Positions 26,850 through 36,548 of a DNA stretch of 64,000 bases are shown here, one piece after another (position 1 is the stretch's first letter; every line of letters starts with the position of its first letter). The position numbers and the translations under genes are program-made. The notes beneath the pieces were generated by a model. That model was not told the DNA's origin, did no database searches, and saw only the letters and a list, made by a program, of their open reading frames with translations. The stretch spans positions 1,331,805 through 1,395,804 of the forward strand of contig NZ_PVTT01000001.1 of assembly GCF_003003095.1 (NCBI RefSeq). The letters are read 5' to 3'. This DNA comes from Hasllibacter halocynthiae. Lineage in GTDB: Bacteria; Pseudomonadota; Alphaproteobacteria; Rhodobacterales; Rhodobacteraceae.

Positions 26850-27490
26850 CGCGAAAGCCCAAGCCCTGGGGCGGGACGCGAGACGCGGGATGGTCGAGAG
26901 GGGGCGCCCGCAGCTGTCGGTCGCCGCGCAATGCCGGCTGCTGTCGATTCCGCGATCCACGTTCTACCGCCGCCCGGCGGGCGAGACGGCCGAGAACCTC
27001 GCGCTGACGCGGATCATCGACCGCCAGTTCATGGAGGCGCCGTTCCACGAAGTGCGACGGATGACCTGGCATCCAAGGAACAAAAGCTACGCGGTGGGCT
27101 CCAAGCGCGTGCGGCGCCTGATGCGGCTGATGGGCCTGATGCCGACCTACCAGAAGCCGAACACAAGCCGCCTGGCGGAGGGACGCCAGCCGTATCCCTA
27201 CCTGCTGCGGGGCTCGGCGATCGACCGCGCGAACCAGGTCTGGTGCGCCGACATCACCTACCTCCCGATGCGGCGGGGCTTCCTCTCCTCGGTTGCGATC
27301 ATGGACTGGCACAACCGGCGCGTGCTGTCTTGGCGGTCGTCGAACACGCTGGAAGCGGAGTTCTGCGCCGATGCGCTCGACGAGGCCGCTGGCCTGGTCT
27401 CGACTCGACGTCATGACAACGGGCGACCGCTCTATTCGTAGCTCGACCGCAACGGCATTCGCGCGAGCCCTTGGCCCCGACGGGCAACGG
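26850..27490 (+). pseudogene. IS3-family transposase OrfB remnant (rve/DDE domain broken)
   Basis: The readable part (ATG at 26890) shows LSVAAQCRLLSIPRSTFYRR, RRLMRLMGLMPTYQKPNTS, and the first catalytic Asp in VWCADITYLPMRRGF. After SNTLEAEFCADALDEA the frame ends early (stop near 27440). Remnants of the second-Asp region (resembling DVMNTDQGSQFTS) are recognisable in another frame up to about 27490. The Asp-Glu half of the DDE triad is lost. MSRKPKPWGG before 26890 is the usual OrfB leader in a shifted frame. Confidence 0.75.
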
Positions 27491-27529
27491 GGCGTAGATA
27501 GTCATCGTCCCGGACCTGTGAGTGCCCCG

Positions 27530-28396
27530 ATGCGACGCAAAGGCATCATCCTCGCCGGCGGCTCCGGCACGCGGCTCTACCCCATCACGCTCGGGGTCTC
27601 GAAGCAGCTTCTGCCGATCTACGACAAGCCGATGATCTACTACCCGCTGACCGTCCTCATGCTGGCGGGCATCCGCGAGATCTGCGTCATCACCACCCCC
27701 CATGACCAGGCGCAGTTCCAGCGCATGTTGGGCGACGGCTCCCAATGGGGGATCGCGCTCGACTACGTCGTGCAGGAAAAGCCCGAGGGGTTGGCCCAGG
27801 CCTATATGCTGGCCGAGGATTTCCTCGACGGCGCGCCCTCCGCCATGGTGCTCGGCGACAACATCTTCTTCGGACACGGCCTGCCCGAGCTGATGGCCCG
27901 CGCGGCGCCCGAGGGCGCGACCGTGTTCGGATACCGCGTCGCCGACCCGGAGCGCTACGGCGTGGTGGCCTTCCGCAGGGACGGCTCGGTGCAGGACATC
28001 ATCGAAAAGCCCTCTGAGCCGCCCTCGAACTACGCCGTCACCGGCCTCTACTTCCTGGACGGTACCGCCCCTGCCCGTGCCAGGACGGTTCGCCCATCCA
28101 AGCGCGGCGAGCTGGAGATCACCACCCTGCTTGGGACATACCTCGCCGACGGCACGCTGAAGGTGGAGCGGATGGGCCGTGGTTACGCATGGCTCGACAC
28201 CGGCACCCACACCTCCCTCCTCGACGCGGGCAATTTCGTCCGCACGCTGGAGAAGCGGCAGGGCATGCTCGCAGGCTCGCCCGACGAGATCGCCTACGAA
28301 CAGGGCTGGATCGACGCCGCCGCCCTCGACGAGCGCGCGAGGATGTTCGGCAAGACCGATTACGGCCGCTATCTCGCCGAATTGAGGCGAGAGTGA
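27530..28396 (+). CDS. rmlA: Glucose-1-phosphate thymidylyltransferase
   Basis: Makes dTDP-glucose from dTTP and glucose-1-phosphate, the first step to dTDP-L-rhamnose. The 288-residue protein starts MRRKGIILAGGSGTRLYP (nucleotide-binding GGSGTR loop). It has SKQLLPIYDKPMIYYPL, VLGDNIFFGHGL, YGVVAF and RGYAWLDTGTHTSLL, and length is standard. The start at 27530 is chosen because upstream sequence in the same frame is IS debris. rmlB, rmlC and rmlD are not adjacent, so it is an orphan here and may be a duplicate or a displaced copy next to the IS3 scar. Confidence 0.95.
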   Translation: MRRKGIILAGGSGTRLYPITLGVSKQLLPIYDKPMIYYPLTVLMLAGIREICVITTPHDQAQFQRMLGDGSQWGIALDYVVQEKPEGLAQAYMLAEDFLDGAPSAMVLGDNIFFGHGLPELMARAAPEGATVFGYRVADPERYGVVAFRRDGSVQDIIEKPSEPPSNYAVTGLYFLDGTAPARARTVRPSKRGELEITTLLGTYLADGTLKVERMGRGYAWLDTGTHTSLLDAGNFVRTLEKRQGMLAGSPDEIAYEQGWIDAAALDERARMFGKTDYGRYLAELRRE

Positions 28397-28893
28397 TCGC
28401 GAACGGGTGGGTCGGTTCTGGTTTGCCGGACGCCGGGCGGTTAAGGCCATGCGCTCTGTCGCTGCGCCACGACCTGTACGTGACGAGGCGCAGCGGCTTG
28501 GCTGGGGACATGGTCCCAATCGGCTGATTCCGGCTTCGAAACCGGCTGGCATCGACATGCAGGACGGAAGGTCCGGCGAAGGATGGCCCGTTTTCGCGAA
28601 TGGGTTCGGCCGAGGGGCGAGAGCCTCCGGCCGGCGGGGCGAGGCCGTGCGGCAACCCCTTAGCGGGCAAGTGGCAGATGCCGTCTTCCCACCCGCCGGT
28701 GCCGTACCGCGATGCCTGCGGCAGACGCGGAATGGCCCCTCCCGCCGACCCCTGGTCCCGAGGGTGCGGTCCGCGACGTGACGTCATATGACCGCCAGCC
28801 GATGCGGCACGCGACAGGGCCACCCCGTTCCGTCCTATCCTTCCCCACGCGGACCCGAGGGAGCGGGAGCCGCCAATAAAAGGGAGGAACAAC
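28397..28893. other. Intergenic region between rmlA and the RTX lipase gene
   Basis: About 500 bp without a supported gene; open frames are arginine/proline-rich and unrelated to known families. TGACGTCA, an 8-bp palindrome, is at 28779-28786 about 110 bp upstream of the lipase start. A strong ribosome site (GGGAGGA) precedes the lipase ATG. Confidence 0.4.
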
Positions 28894-30702
28894 ATGGGAA
28901 TGTTCGACTATCGTGGCCTCGGATCGGCTGCCGCGGCCGACCTCGCGGGACTGACGCTAGCGCTTGCGACCGCGCCCGCGCCGGGTAACGCCTCGGAGGG
29001 GGGGGACACGGTCAGGGGGAGTTGGCAGCGCGTCGGACCGGAGGCGCTCGGCCTCGGGCCGGAGGCGAAGGACGCAGCCGGCTACTACATCGTCGAGAGC
29101 CCGATCACCGGCGCCGCGCCGGGCGGCCCGCAGGCCGACATCTGGGAGGAGCGCGACGCGCAGGGCGCCGTCATCCGTCTCGCGGTGAGCTTTCCGGGAA
29201 CGAACGCTCCGGTGGACATCGTCGATTACCTGCAGCTCAGCTCCGGAGAGATCACAGGGAACTTCGAGCCGTTGCTGGAAGCGGTGAGAGGATATGCCGA
29301 GGCGAACGCCGTCGCGGCCCAGGACGTCATCGTCACGGGGTTCTCCCTCGGGGCGGGCTACATGAACCTCGTGGCACGGGGGGCGGACGACCTTGCCGGT
29401 GGGTTCTTCGCCGATAGCCTCTTCGTCGGCCACGCGGTGCCGCGCACCTTCGAGGGAGGCGGCGGTCGCGTGTTGAACGTCGGCTTCGAGAACGACGTGG
29501 TGCACCGGGCGGCGGGAGATTTCGATACGTTGCTCGAAGCGGTCCTCGCTGCGCCGGGCTTGGTCGGCCAAGACTACGCCCTGACCTCCTCGACCGACAA
29601 CTTGGTCCTCTTCGGAGATGACTACGCCTCGCCCCTGTGGCCCTTCGGGGACTTCGCGCTCTACAACATCCTGGGTGGCTGGGGCGCGCATCTCCAGATG
29701 ATCGGGACCGACGCGGTGGACCGGATAGCCGGATCCGCGTTCTACGACCTAACCGAGCGCGACAGCCTGGTCATCGTGTCGAACCTGTCGGACGGCGCGC
29801 GGGGGCGGACCTGGGTCGAGGATCTGCATCGCCCGTCGGATGGGCAGGGGCACCTGGGGGACAGCGCCTTCCTCGTGGGCACCGCGGGCGGCGACCTGCT
29901 GCGCGGAAACGTTGGGAACGACTACATCGACGGCGGCGCGGGCGACGACCGCATCAGGACGGGGAACGGCGCCGACCGGATCGAGGGCGGCGCGGGCACC
30001 GACACCCTGGAGCTTCGCGGCACGATGGACGACTGGACGGTGGCGGCCCTCTCCGATGGAACGCTCGCGTTCGTCTCCGAGGCCCATGGCCTGAAGGTGG
30101 CTTCGGGGGTCGAGCAGGTCACCTTCCGCGACGGCGGGTTCCTGGCGTCCGACCGGACCTTCGAGGTCGAGGACGACCGGCTGGAGGACTTGGCCTTCGG
30201 AGGTTGGCTCGCCTGGCTCGACCGGAATGTGGCCTTCGAGCGGGCGACGGCGGGCGGGGCGGGTTCGGATGCGCTCTCGGGCCGCTTGGTCTTCGGCCTC
30301 GGCGGCGACGACCGCCTGAGGGCCGAAGGCGATGCGGTCCTGGTAGGTGGCGCGGGCGCGGACGACATTCGCGGAGGGGCGGGTGACGACCGCCTCTACG
30401 GCTCTGAAGGCGACGACGTCCTGATCGGAGGCGGCGGCGAGGATCTGCTGAACGGCGGGCTCGGCGACGACGTGTTCGTCTTCGACCTGCGCCTCGGCGG
30501 CGACGTCGTGATCGAAGACTTCAACCGCAGCGACGTGGAGGCCGACATGCTGCGGATCGTCGGCCCCATCGATCGTGACGATGTCCTCGACGCCGCCGAG
30601 CAGGACGCGGAAGGCGTCACGTTCACCTTCGGGACGGGCGTCCTGACCCTGCGCGACGTGACCCTGGATGAGCTTGGCGGCGACCTTCTGGTCCTCGTCT
30701 GA
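28894..30702 (+). CDS. Family I.3 lipase/polyurethanase with RTX calcium-binding repeats, type I secreted
   Basis: The 602-residue protein resembles Serratia LipA and Pseudomonas PueB. It starts MGMFDYRGLGSAAAADL and has the nucleophile elbow VTGFSLGAGY (Ser151), NVGFENDVVH with Asp201, WGAHLQM with His266, and SLVIVSNLSDGARGRTWVEDLHR. RTX nonapeptide repeats of GGxGxD type lie at about 332-370 and 483-525. The tail DVTLDELGGDLLVLV is a typical uncleaved C-terminal type I secretion signal, and there is no N-terminal signal peptide. Compared with LipA, about 55 residues are missing before the active serine, the region that forms the calcium-dependent lid. No ABC/HlyD/TolC exporter is adjacent. 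Confidence 0.88.
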   Translation: MGMFDYRGLGSAAAADLAGLTLALATAPAPGNASEGGDTVRGSWQRVGPEALGLGPEAKDAAGYYIVESPITGAAPGGPQADIWEERDAQGAVIRLAVSFPGTNAPVDIVDYLQLSSGEITGNFEPLLEAVRGYAEANAVAAQDVIVTGFSLGAGYMNLVARGADDLAGGFFADSLFVGHAVPRTFEGGGGRVLNVGFENDVVHRAAGDFDTLLEAVLAAPGLVGQDYALTSSTDNLVLFGDDYASPLWPFGDFALYNILGGWGAHLQMIGTDAVDRIAGSAFYDLTERDSLVIVSNLSDGARGRTWVEDLHRPSDGQGHLGDSAFLVGTAGGDLLRGNVGNDYIDGGAGDDRIRTGNGADRIEGGAGTDTLELRGTMDDWTVAALSDGTLAFVSEAHGLKVASGVEQVTFRDGGFLASDRTFEVEDDRLEDLAFGGWLAWLDRNVAFERATAGGAGSDALSGRLVFGLGGDDRLRAEGDAVLVGGAGADDIRGGAGDDRLYGSEGDDVLIGGGGEDLLNGGLGDDVFVFDLRLGGDVVIEDFNRSDVEADMLRIVGPIDRDDVLDAAEQDAEGVTFTFGTGVLTLRDVTLDELGGDLLVLV

Positions 30703-30725
30703 GGCAAGCGGCCGGAAGGGTCTTG

Positions 30726-30753
30726 CCGGGACCGGACGGAACGTCCGGCCCGG
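30726..30753. terminator. Strong hairpin between convergent lipase and glucosidase genes
   Basis: CCGGACG and CGTCCGG pair around GAA (30732-30748), extended by CCGGG/CCCGG with one bulged A. There is no T run, so the shared convergent position and stem strength are the only grounds for calling it a terminator. Confidence 0.5.
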
Positions 30754-30777
30754 CGGCCCCCGCCGCCGCGGTGCCGG

Positions 30778-32613
30778 CTAGCCTTTCGACTTCTGCTCGC
30801 TCTTCGACGCCTCGAGCGCCCAGGCCGCCTGCTCGACCCCGAGGAGCGCGGCGGCCGCCCATGCCTGCGGGATGCACGTTTCGAGATAGGGCAAGGGGGG
30901 AAGGACGCCGCGTTCGTAGCCGCCGACGAGCTCGGGCAGGCGGTGGTCGGGCAGCATGGCGGCCAAGTCGCGCAGCCCCTCCGCGACCGCCTCGAACGGC
31001 GCCTGCAGGCCGTAGCGCGCGAGGCCCACCGCGAAGAGGCCGGTGTCGTGCGGCCAGACCGACCCGTTGTGATAGGACAGCGGTCGGTAGCGTTCCTCGC
31101 CCGTGGCGAGGGTCCGCAGCCCCCATCCGGACCAGAGGTCGTCGCGCATGAGCCGCCCGGCGACCTCGGCCGCCCTCTCCGGCGTCAGTGCACCGGCCCA
31201 GAGGAGGTGACCGGGGTTCGAGGATGCGACTTCGAGCCGCTCGCCGCCCTCGGTGAGGGCCAAGGCGTGCATCCCGATCCGGTCGGACCAGAAATGGCTG
31301 TCGATCGCCGTACGCAGTTCCGCGGCCTCTTGCCGTAGGGTACCGAATTCCCGGCCGAGCGCCTCGTTCAGGTCGGCGCCGGCATCCAGCGCGGCGGCGA
31401 GATACCCCTGCACTTCGACGACGGCGAGACGCCCGTGCGCGAGGCGCCCGTCGGCATGAGACATCGAATCGTCGCTGTCCTTCCAGGAGGTGTTGGCGAG
31501 GCCGCGCCCATGCTCGCCGGCGGGATAGCGTAGGAAGCCGTCGGGGGTGCGTTCGCTACGGCACCAGTCCAGGGCGGCGCCCCAGTGATCGGCCAACTCG
31601 CGCGCCACGGTCGCGTCGCCCGTGACGCGCAGGTGGTCGCGCGCGAGGATCACGTAGAGCGCGGAGGCGTCGGAAGTCCCGTAGTAGCATCCGAACGGAA
31701 GCTCCCCCGTGCGGGACAGCTCTCCCATACGGATCTCGTGCGGGATCGCGCCGGGCATCTCGCGGGTGACGGGGTCGTGTTTCGTCCCCTGGTACCGTGC
31801 GAGGCTGCGCAGGGTCGATGCCGCGAGCGAGGGTGCGAGATCCAGCACGAAGGCCGAGGTGAGAAGCGAGTCGCGGCCGAACATGGTCACGAAGTTCGGC
31901 AGCCCCGCCGCGATCCGCGGGCCGTCGGGCGAGGAGAGCAGCAGCATCTCTACGTCCTCGAAAGCCTGCCGAACCGGGGCGGATGCCGACGCGCGCGCCG
32001 CGAGGGCCCCGTCGGTCCATCCCGCTTCGGGCGCGGATGGCTGGGGCCCGGAGGCATCGGAGGCAAAGCGTGCGGCGACGCGGAGCACCTGCGCCTCGCC
32101 CGGCGCGAGGCGCAGAACCTCGTCACCGTCCCAACCCTTGAGCGTGAGGATCGTCGAGGCGCGCACCCCGTCCTGCGCCAGGTAGTCCCAGCTCCAGCCC
32201 TCCCGGCGAGGCGGATTGTATCCGATCGTTTCCCGTTCGCGGCCGCGCGTCTCGAAGATGTCGCGGAAGTCGGCCTCGGCATCCAGGCGGACGCGCACCT
32301 CGTGGGGGACCGTATCCTCGTTGACGATCTCCAGCAGGTCGTCGAAGCCGTCCGGCCGCAGTGTCAGGATGCGGCGGGCGCGCATCTCCTGCGCGTGTTC
32401 GCGGAAGCGGCTCAGATGCCGCTCGGCGCGGGCGGACCCATCGGCACCGGCGAGGACTACGAAGTCCGGCAGGATCCAAGCGTAGCGCGACAGATGCCGC
32501 GTGTCGTCGAGGAAGAAGCCGGTGAAGCCGTCTCCATCGGGGGCGGTCCCCCCATCGGGAAGGAGCGAGGCGAAGCACCGATTGCACTTCAAGGGGAGCG
32601 AGCGAGGCGTCAT
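30778..32613 (-). CDS. Amylo-alpha-1,6-glucosidase-like (glycogen-debranching-type) enzyme
   Basis: The 611-residue cytosolic protein has an N-terminal GDE_N_bis-type beta domain (LKCNRCFASLLPDG, FTGFFLDDTRHLSRYAW). An (alpha/alpha)6 barrel follows, with GLPNFVTMFGRDSLLTSAF, ANTSWKDSDDSMSHADG, SSNPGHLLWAGAL and YHNGSVWPHDTGLFAVGL. The start at 32613 follows GAAGGGATCAG; a longer frame lacks support. Members act on alpha-glucans or glucosylated compounds, and many are found beside glycosyltransferases or trehalose genes. Nothing of that kind is adjacent here, so the substrate is open. Confidence 0.85.
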   Translation of the reverse strand: MTPRSLPLKCNRCFASLLPDGGTAPDGDGFTGFFLDDTRHLSRYAWILPDFVVLAGADGSARAERHLSRFREHAQEMRARRILTLRPDGFDDLLEIVNEDTVPHEVRVRLDAEADFRDIFETRGRERETIGYNPPRREGWSWDYLAQDGVRASTILTLKGWDGDEVLRLAPGEAQVLRVAARFASDASGPQPSAPEAGWTDGALAARASASAPVRQAFEDVEMLLLSSPDGPRIAAGLPNFVTMFGRDSLLTSAFVLDLAPSLAASTLRSLARYQGTKHDPVTREMPGAIPHEIRMGELSRTGELPFGCYYGTSDASALYVILARDHLRVTGDATVARELADHWGAALDWCRSERTPDGFLRYPAGEHGRGLANTSWKDSDDSMSHADGRLAHGRLAVVEVQGYLAAALDAGADLNEALGREFGTLRQEAAELRTAIDSHFWSDRIGMHALALTEGGERLEVASSNPGHLLWAGALTPERAAEVAGRLMRDDLWSGWGLRTLATGEERYRPLSYHNGSVWPHDTGLFAVGLARYGLQAPFEAVAEGLRDLAAMLPDHRLPELVGGYERGVLPPLPYLETCIPQAWAAAALLGVEQAAWALEASKSEQKSKG

Positions 32614-33006
32614 CTGATCCCTTCGGCGTTTCTGTTGGGCGTGAGGCTTTCGAGAAAGACGGGGACGATCTCGACCTGAGAGATCGGGGCCAAACGCGTC
32701 GAAAGAAAGGCCCGAGCCGAGCTCGCCTCCCCTCTCTCCTCCTCTTGGGGGGACGAGGGGATGGCCTATACCCGAGACGCCGCGGATTGCGAGGGCCATC
32801 GGAGGGCCTGCGGCGCAGGGGCGTCCCTACGACGCAGCCCCCGCGGCGGGGCGAGGCGGCCGAGGGGGCGGCGCAGAACCTCGCGGCACGCGAGGGTGCG
32901 TACGCGACGCCCGTGCCCGTCCGAAGACCTGGCGAATTCGAATCCGAGGGTTGCCGCAGGGTCATCGCGCGTTCACCATCGCCACTACAGCTTCGGGAGA
33001 TGCACC
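32614..33006. other. Intergenic region between divergent glucosidase and ggt genes
   Basis: A 393-bp region that should hold two promoters. A perfect inverted repeat CTCGCG-GCA-CGCGAG is at 32880-32894. A frame open into ggt has no family similarity. No clear -35/-10 was found. Confidence 0.4.
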
Positions 33007-34737
33007 ATGCGCGCCGCACTTGCCTTCGTCCTCCTCGCCACCCCGTCATTCGCGCAGGACGTCGCCGACACGGTCGCCCCCGAAGGCGCGGCCGGACTCG
33101 TCTCTGAGGCTTCGGCGCCCGTCACGGCAGAGAACTGGATGGTCGTCGCGGCCAACCCCCTCGCCTCGGAGGCCGGGGCACGCGTGCTGCGCGGGGGCGG
33201 CAGCGCGGCCGATGCGATGGTCGCGGTCCAGGCCGTCCTCGGCCTCGTCGAACCGCAGTCCTCCGGCCTAGGCGGAGGCGCGTTCCTCGTCTGGTACGAC
33301 GCGGAAACGGGTGAGGTGACGACGCTGGACGGGCGCGAGACCGCGCCGGCCGCCGCTACCCCCACCCTCTTCCAGATCGATGGGGAGCCCATGGACTTCT
33401 TCGACGCCGTGGTCGGTGGCCTATCCGTCGGCACGCCGGGCACGCCCATGCTGATGGAGGAGGCGCACCGGCGCTGGGGCCGGGCCAACTGGGGCGGCCT
33501 CTTCGATGAGGCGATCACGCTCGCCGCCGAAGGCTTCACGGTGTCCCCCCGCCTCGCCACCCTGGTCGCCGAGGATGCCGAGCGGCTGTCCGTGGCGCCA
33601 GCGACGGCCGCGTACTTCCTGCCCGGCGGAGAGCCGATCCTCGAAGGCGACGAACTGGTGAACGCGGCCTATGCCGACACCTTGCGCGCCTTCGCGGAAC
33701 GGGGGGCGGACGCCTTCTACTCTGGCGAGGTCGCGGAAGGAATCGTCGCGACCGTACGCGGCGCGCAGCAGCCCGGACTGCTGTCCCTGGACGACCTCGG
33801 GGACTACGAAGTGGTCGAGAGGCCGGCCGTCTGCGCCCCCTATCGCGACGCCGAGGTCTGCGGCATGGGCCCGCCCTCGTCGGGGGCGCTCACCGTCGGG
33901 CAGATCCTCGCGCTGATCGAGCCTTACGACATCGCCGCGCTGGGCCCGGACTCGCCGGAGGCCTGGCGGCTGATCGGGGACGCCTCCCGCCTCGCCTTCG
34001 CGGACCGCGGCCGCTACATGGCCGACAGCGACTACGTGCCGATGCCCCGGCTCCTCGATCCCGGCTATCTGGCCGAACGCGCCGTCCTCCTCGAAGGTGA
34101 CGACGCATTGGAGGAGGTCGCGCCCGGCATGCCACCTTGGGAGCATGCGGCGTTGCGGCTGGGCGACGACGCGTCGCTCGAGCTGCCCTCAACCTCGCAC
34201 ATCTCGATCGTCGACGCGGACGGCAACGCCCTCTCGATGACCACCACCATCGAGAACGGCTTCGGCTCTCGGTTGATGGCGCCGGGCGGCTTCCTGCTCA
34301 ACAACGAGCTGACGGACTTCTCCTTCCGCACCCATGATGAAGGCGTTCCCATCGCGAACCGGGTGGAGCCGGGAAAGCGCCCCCGCTCCTCCATGTCGCC
34401 GACCATCGTGATGCGGGACGGCGCCCCCGTCTTCGTCGTCGGCTCGCCCGGCGGCAGCCGCATCATCGGCTACGTCGCCAAGACCATCGTCGCGCACATG
34501 GACTGGGGGATGGACCCGCAGGCTGCGGTGGCGCTGCCGCACCTCGTCAACCGCTTCGGAACCTACGACCTCGAGGACGGGACCGCCGCGACCGCGCTGC
34601 GGGAACCGCTCGAGGCGTTGGGCTACGAGACGGAAGTCCGCGATCTGACCAGCGGGCTGCACGCCATCGCCCTGGACGGTGGCGTGCTGCTCGGCGGGGC
34701 GGACCCCCGCCGCGAGGGTCTGGCGATCGGCGATTGA
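33007..34737 (+). CDS. ggt: Gamma-glutamyltranspeptidase (periplasmic)
   Basis: Cleaves and transfers the gamma-glutamyl group of glutathione and related peptides. The 576-residue precursor has a signal peptide (MRAALAFVLLATPSFA-QD). The N-terminal half has GGGSAADAMVAVQAVLGLVEP and SSGLGGGAFLVW. Autoprocessing and the catalytic nucleophile are predicted at Thr396 in LPSTSHISIVD. The small subunit contains RPRSSMSPTIV and VGSPGGSRIIGYV. The start at 33007 gives the signal peptide directly. It is a single gene with no obvious operon partner. Confidence 0.95.
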   Translation: MRAALAFVLLATPSFAQDVADTVAPEGAAGLVSEASAPVTAENWMVVAANPLASEAGARVLRGGGSAADAMVAVQAVLGLVEPQSSGLGGGAFLVWYDAETGEVTTLDGRETAPAAATPTLFQIDGEPMDFFDAVVGGLSVGTPGTPMLMEEAHRRWGRANWGGLFDEAITLAAEGFTVSPRLATLVAEDAERLSVAPATAAYFLPGGEPILEGDELVNAAYADTLRAFAERGADAFYSGEVAEGIVATVRGAQQPGLLSLDDLGDYEVVERPAVCAPYRDAEVCGMGPPSSGALTVGQILALIEPYDIAALGPDSPEAWRLIGDASRLAFADRGRYMADSDYVPMPRLLDPGYLAERAVLLEGDDALEEVAPGMPPWEHAALRLGDDASLELPSTSHISIVDADGNALSMTTTIENGFGSRLMAPGGFLLNNELTDFSFRTHDEGVPIANRVEPGKRPRSSMSPTIVMRDGAPVFVVGSPGGSRIIGYVAKTIVAHMDWGMDPQAAVALPHLVNRFGTYDLEDGTAATALREPLEALGYETEVRDLTSGLHAIALDGGVLLGGADPRREGLAIGD

Positions 34738-34937
34738 ACGCGGTCGTCCCGGGCGGCGGCCAGCTTCACATCGGATCGCCGGACCAAGCCCTTGCGGCGT
34801 CCCGGTCGCGCCTGCGGCGAGACCCGGCGCCCGGTAGGCACCTGCCCGGGAACAGAGGAGCGCCGGGGCCTCGGGGGTTCGCGAGCAACCTGCGATGCCG
34901 GGAAGGGCACCGGAAGGTCCGTGACCCAGCGGGCGTG

Positions 34938-36548
34938 CTACGGGCGTCCGCGCGACCCCCGCTTCCACAATCCCCATGCGAGGACCAAGGCGCCGACCAA
35001 CGCAGCCCCCGCCACCAGGTGCCTCGGCCGAAGGCCCCTCCCGGCGTGGGACGGCTCCCCTCGGCCGTAGCGCGGATCCAGCATCCGGGTATCGGCGAGG
35101 AACCGGTCCAAGGCGCCCTCCTCCTGATGCCGGATCGGGCGGAGCCCCCTCCCCTCCGGCGGGTTCAGCATGTCGATCGCCTCGATTATCGTGCGCTTTT
35201 CTCCCCACGCCGCGGCGACCTCGTCGGACGTCGCATCGAGATGCTCCGCGAGAAGCCGCAGATGGAACGAGCGGATGGCCGCGCGCGTGTCCTCGTCCGC
35301 ACCCTCCAGCGCGACATCGCATTCCGTGTCGAAGCCCATCGACCGGTCGTCGAGGTTGCTCGAGCCGAGGTGGAGGAGGCGATCATCCGCGATGAATATC
35401 TTGGCGTGGACGTAGATCGGCTCACCGGCGGCGTCGGCCGGATAGAAGATGCGGAAACGCCCTTCGCGGTCGGCGTCGTGGAGGCGCTGGATCATGCGTC
35501 CGCGAAGCGGATGCATGGCGCTGTCCTCGAGGGCCTCGAAGGCGGACTGAGGATTGACGACGACGATCTCGGGCCCGCCCGTCTCGCGAAGGCGCTCCTC
35601 AATGGCGTCGATGATCGTCCCGGTCGTGAAGTACTGCGATTCTATGTAGATAACGTTCCGGGCCATCCGGACTGAATCGAGGTATAGTTCCTCGATCTCG
35701 TTCACCAGCGGCGCGTCGTCGAAGGGCGGATAGGTCCGTGCGATGGCGACCTGGGCATCGGTCATGGCGACCGTCACCTCGCGGGGCCACGGGACGTCCG
35801 CGGCATCGTGCGATCCCGACGGGGGACTCGATGGGGCTACGATTTCATCGCTCGTCGCGCGCTTCCACCGCGATCGCGCAAGCTCGCCCAGGGCGACCGC
35901 GACGGGTCCGGTCAGGGCTGTGGTCGCGTCGTGCCATGCGGCTGCGGGCGACCCGTCGTGGAGCACGCGCCGCGGATCGCCCGGGGTGTGATCGGACGTG
36001 TCCCACCGCTGCTCGGTGACGTCGATGCCACCGCAGAACGCGAGCTCGTCGTCCACCACGACGATCTTCTGATGGTGGCATGCGCCGAACGGGTGATGCC
36101 CGTCCAACGCGAAATGGATCGTCTCATGCGAGAAGACCCGAAGGGCTAGGCTGGGAAGCAGACGGGCGGGCGCGGCCAGCACAGCGCCGTTCCACTTAAG
36201 CAGGTAGAGGTTCAGATCCTGCCGACGCTCGGCGATGGCATCGATGAAATCCCCGAGCTCGTTGGGATAGCCGTCCGGGGCCAAGCCATCCTCGTCGGAT
36301 TCGCCCGGCAGCATCTCGATCTCGAAATCGAAGTCCCAGCCGATCAGCATGACTTGGCGGCGCGCAGCGATCAGCGCCTCGCGCAACGCGGCGAAGTAGT
36401 CGGCCCCGTCGACGATCAGGCCGACCCTCTCCGCGCGCTCCACCCGCCAGCAATTGCGGCCGACATCGAAAACCGAGCCCGGCGAGGACGCGTCGTCCTC
36501 GGAAGGCGTCTCTGGATCGTCGGGGAGGGGTCGGGCCTGATCGGTCAT
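34938..36548 (-). CDS. Phospholipase D-family protein with C-terminal membrane anchor
   Basis: The 536-residue protein has two HKD motifs, CHHQKIVVVDDELAFCGGID and VHAKIFIADDRLLHLGSSNL, giving the paired active site of the PLD superfamily. A hydrophobic helix (HLVAGAALVGALVLAW) near the C terminus, followed by basic residues, suggests inner-membrane attachment. The start at 36548 (MTDQARPL) is the first supported Met. Sequence such as GWDFDFEIEML and WNGAVLAAPARLLPSL resembles PLD-type phosphodiesterases of proteobacteria. Whether it is a phospholipase or a cardiolipin-synthase-like transferase is unclear. It is divergent from the FUSC gene. Confidence 0.85.
   Translation of the reverse strand: MTDQARPLPDDPETPSEDDASSPGSVFDVGRNCWRVERAERVGLIVDGADYFAALREALIAARRQVMLIGWDFDFEIEMLPGESDEDGLAPDGYPNELGDFIDAIAERRQDLNLYLLKWNGAVLAAPARLLPSLALRVFSHETIHFALDGHHPFGACHHQKIVVVDDELAFCGGIDVTEQRWDTSDHTPGDPRRVLHDGSPAAAWHDATTALTGPVAVALGELARSRWKRATSDEIVAPSSPPSGSHDAADVPWPREVTVAMTDAQVAIARTYPPFDDAPLVNEIEELYLDSVRMARNVIYIESQYFTTGTIIDAIEERLRETGGPEIVVVNPQSAFEALEDSAMHPLRGRMIQRLHDADREGRFRIFYPADAAGEPIYVHAKIFIADDRLLHLGSSNLDDRSMGFDTECDVALEGADEDTRAAIRSFHLRLLAEHLDATSDEVAAAWGEKRTIIEAIDMLNPPEGRGLRPIRHQEEGALDRFLADTRMLDPRYGRGEPSHAGRGLRPRHLVAGAALVGALVLAWGLWKRGSRGRP

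Larger units (their letters stand above)
26402..27490 (+). mobile_element. Degenerate IS3-family insertion sequence remnant
   Basis: The left end is proposed at 26402, where TGAGCTGCTCC resembles IS3-family terminal repeats, followed by a short leader, a broken orfA and a broken orfB. No matching inverted repeat (GGAGCAGCTCA) is found to the right of orfB, and the catalytic domain is frameshifted. The element is therefore dead and probably truncated by the event that brought it next to rmlA. The right limit is approximate. Confidence 0.7.
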
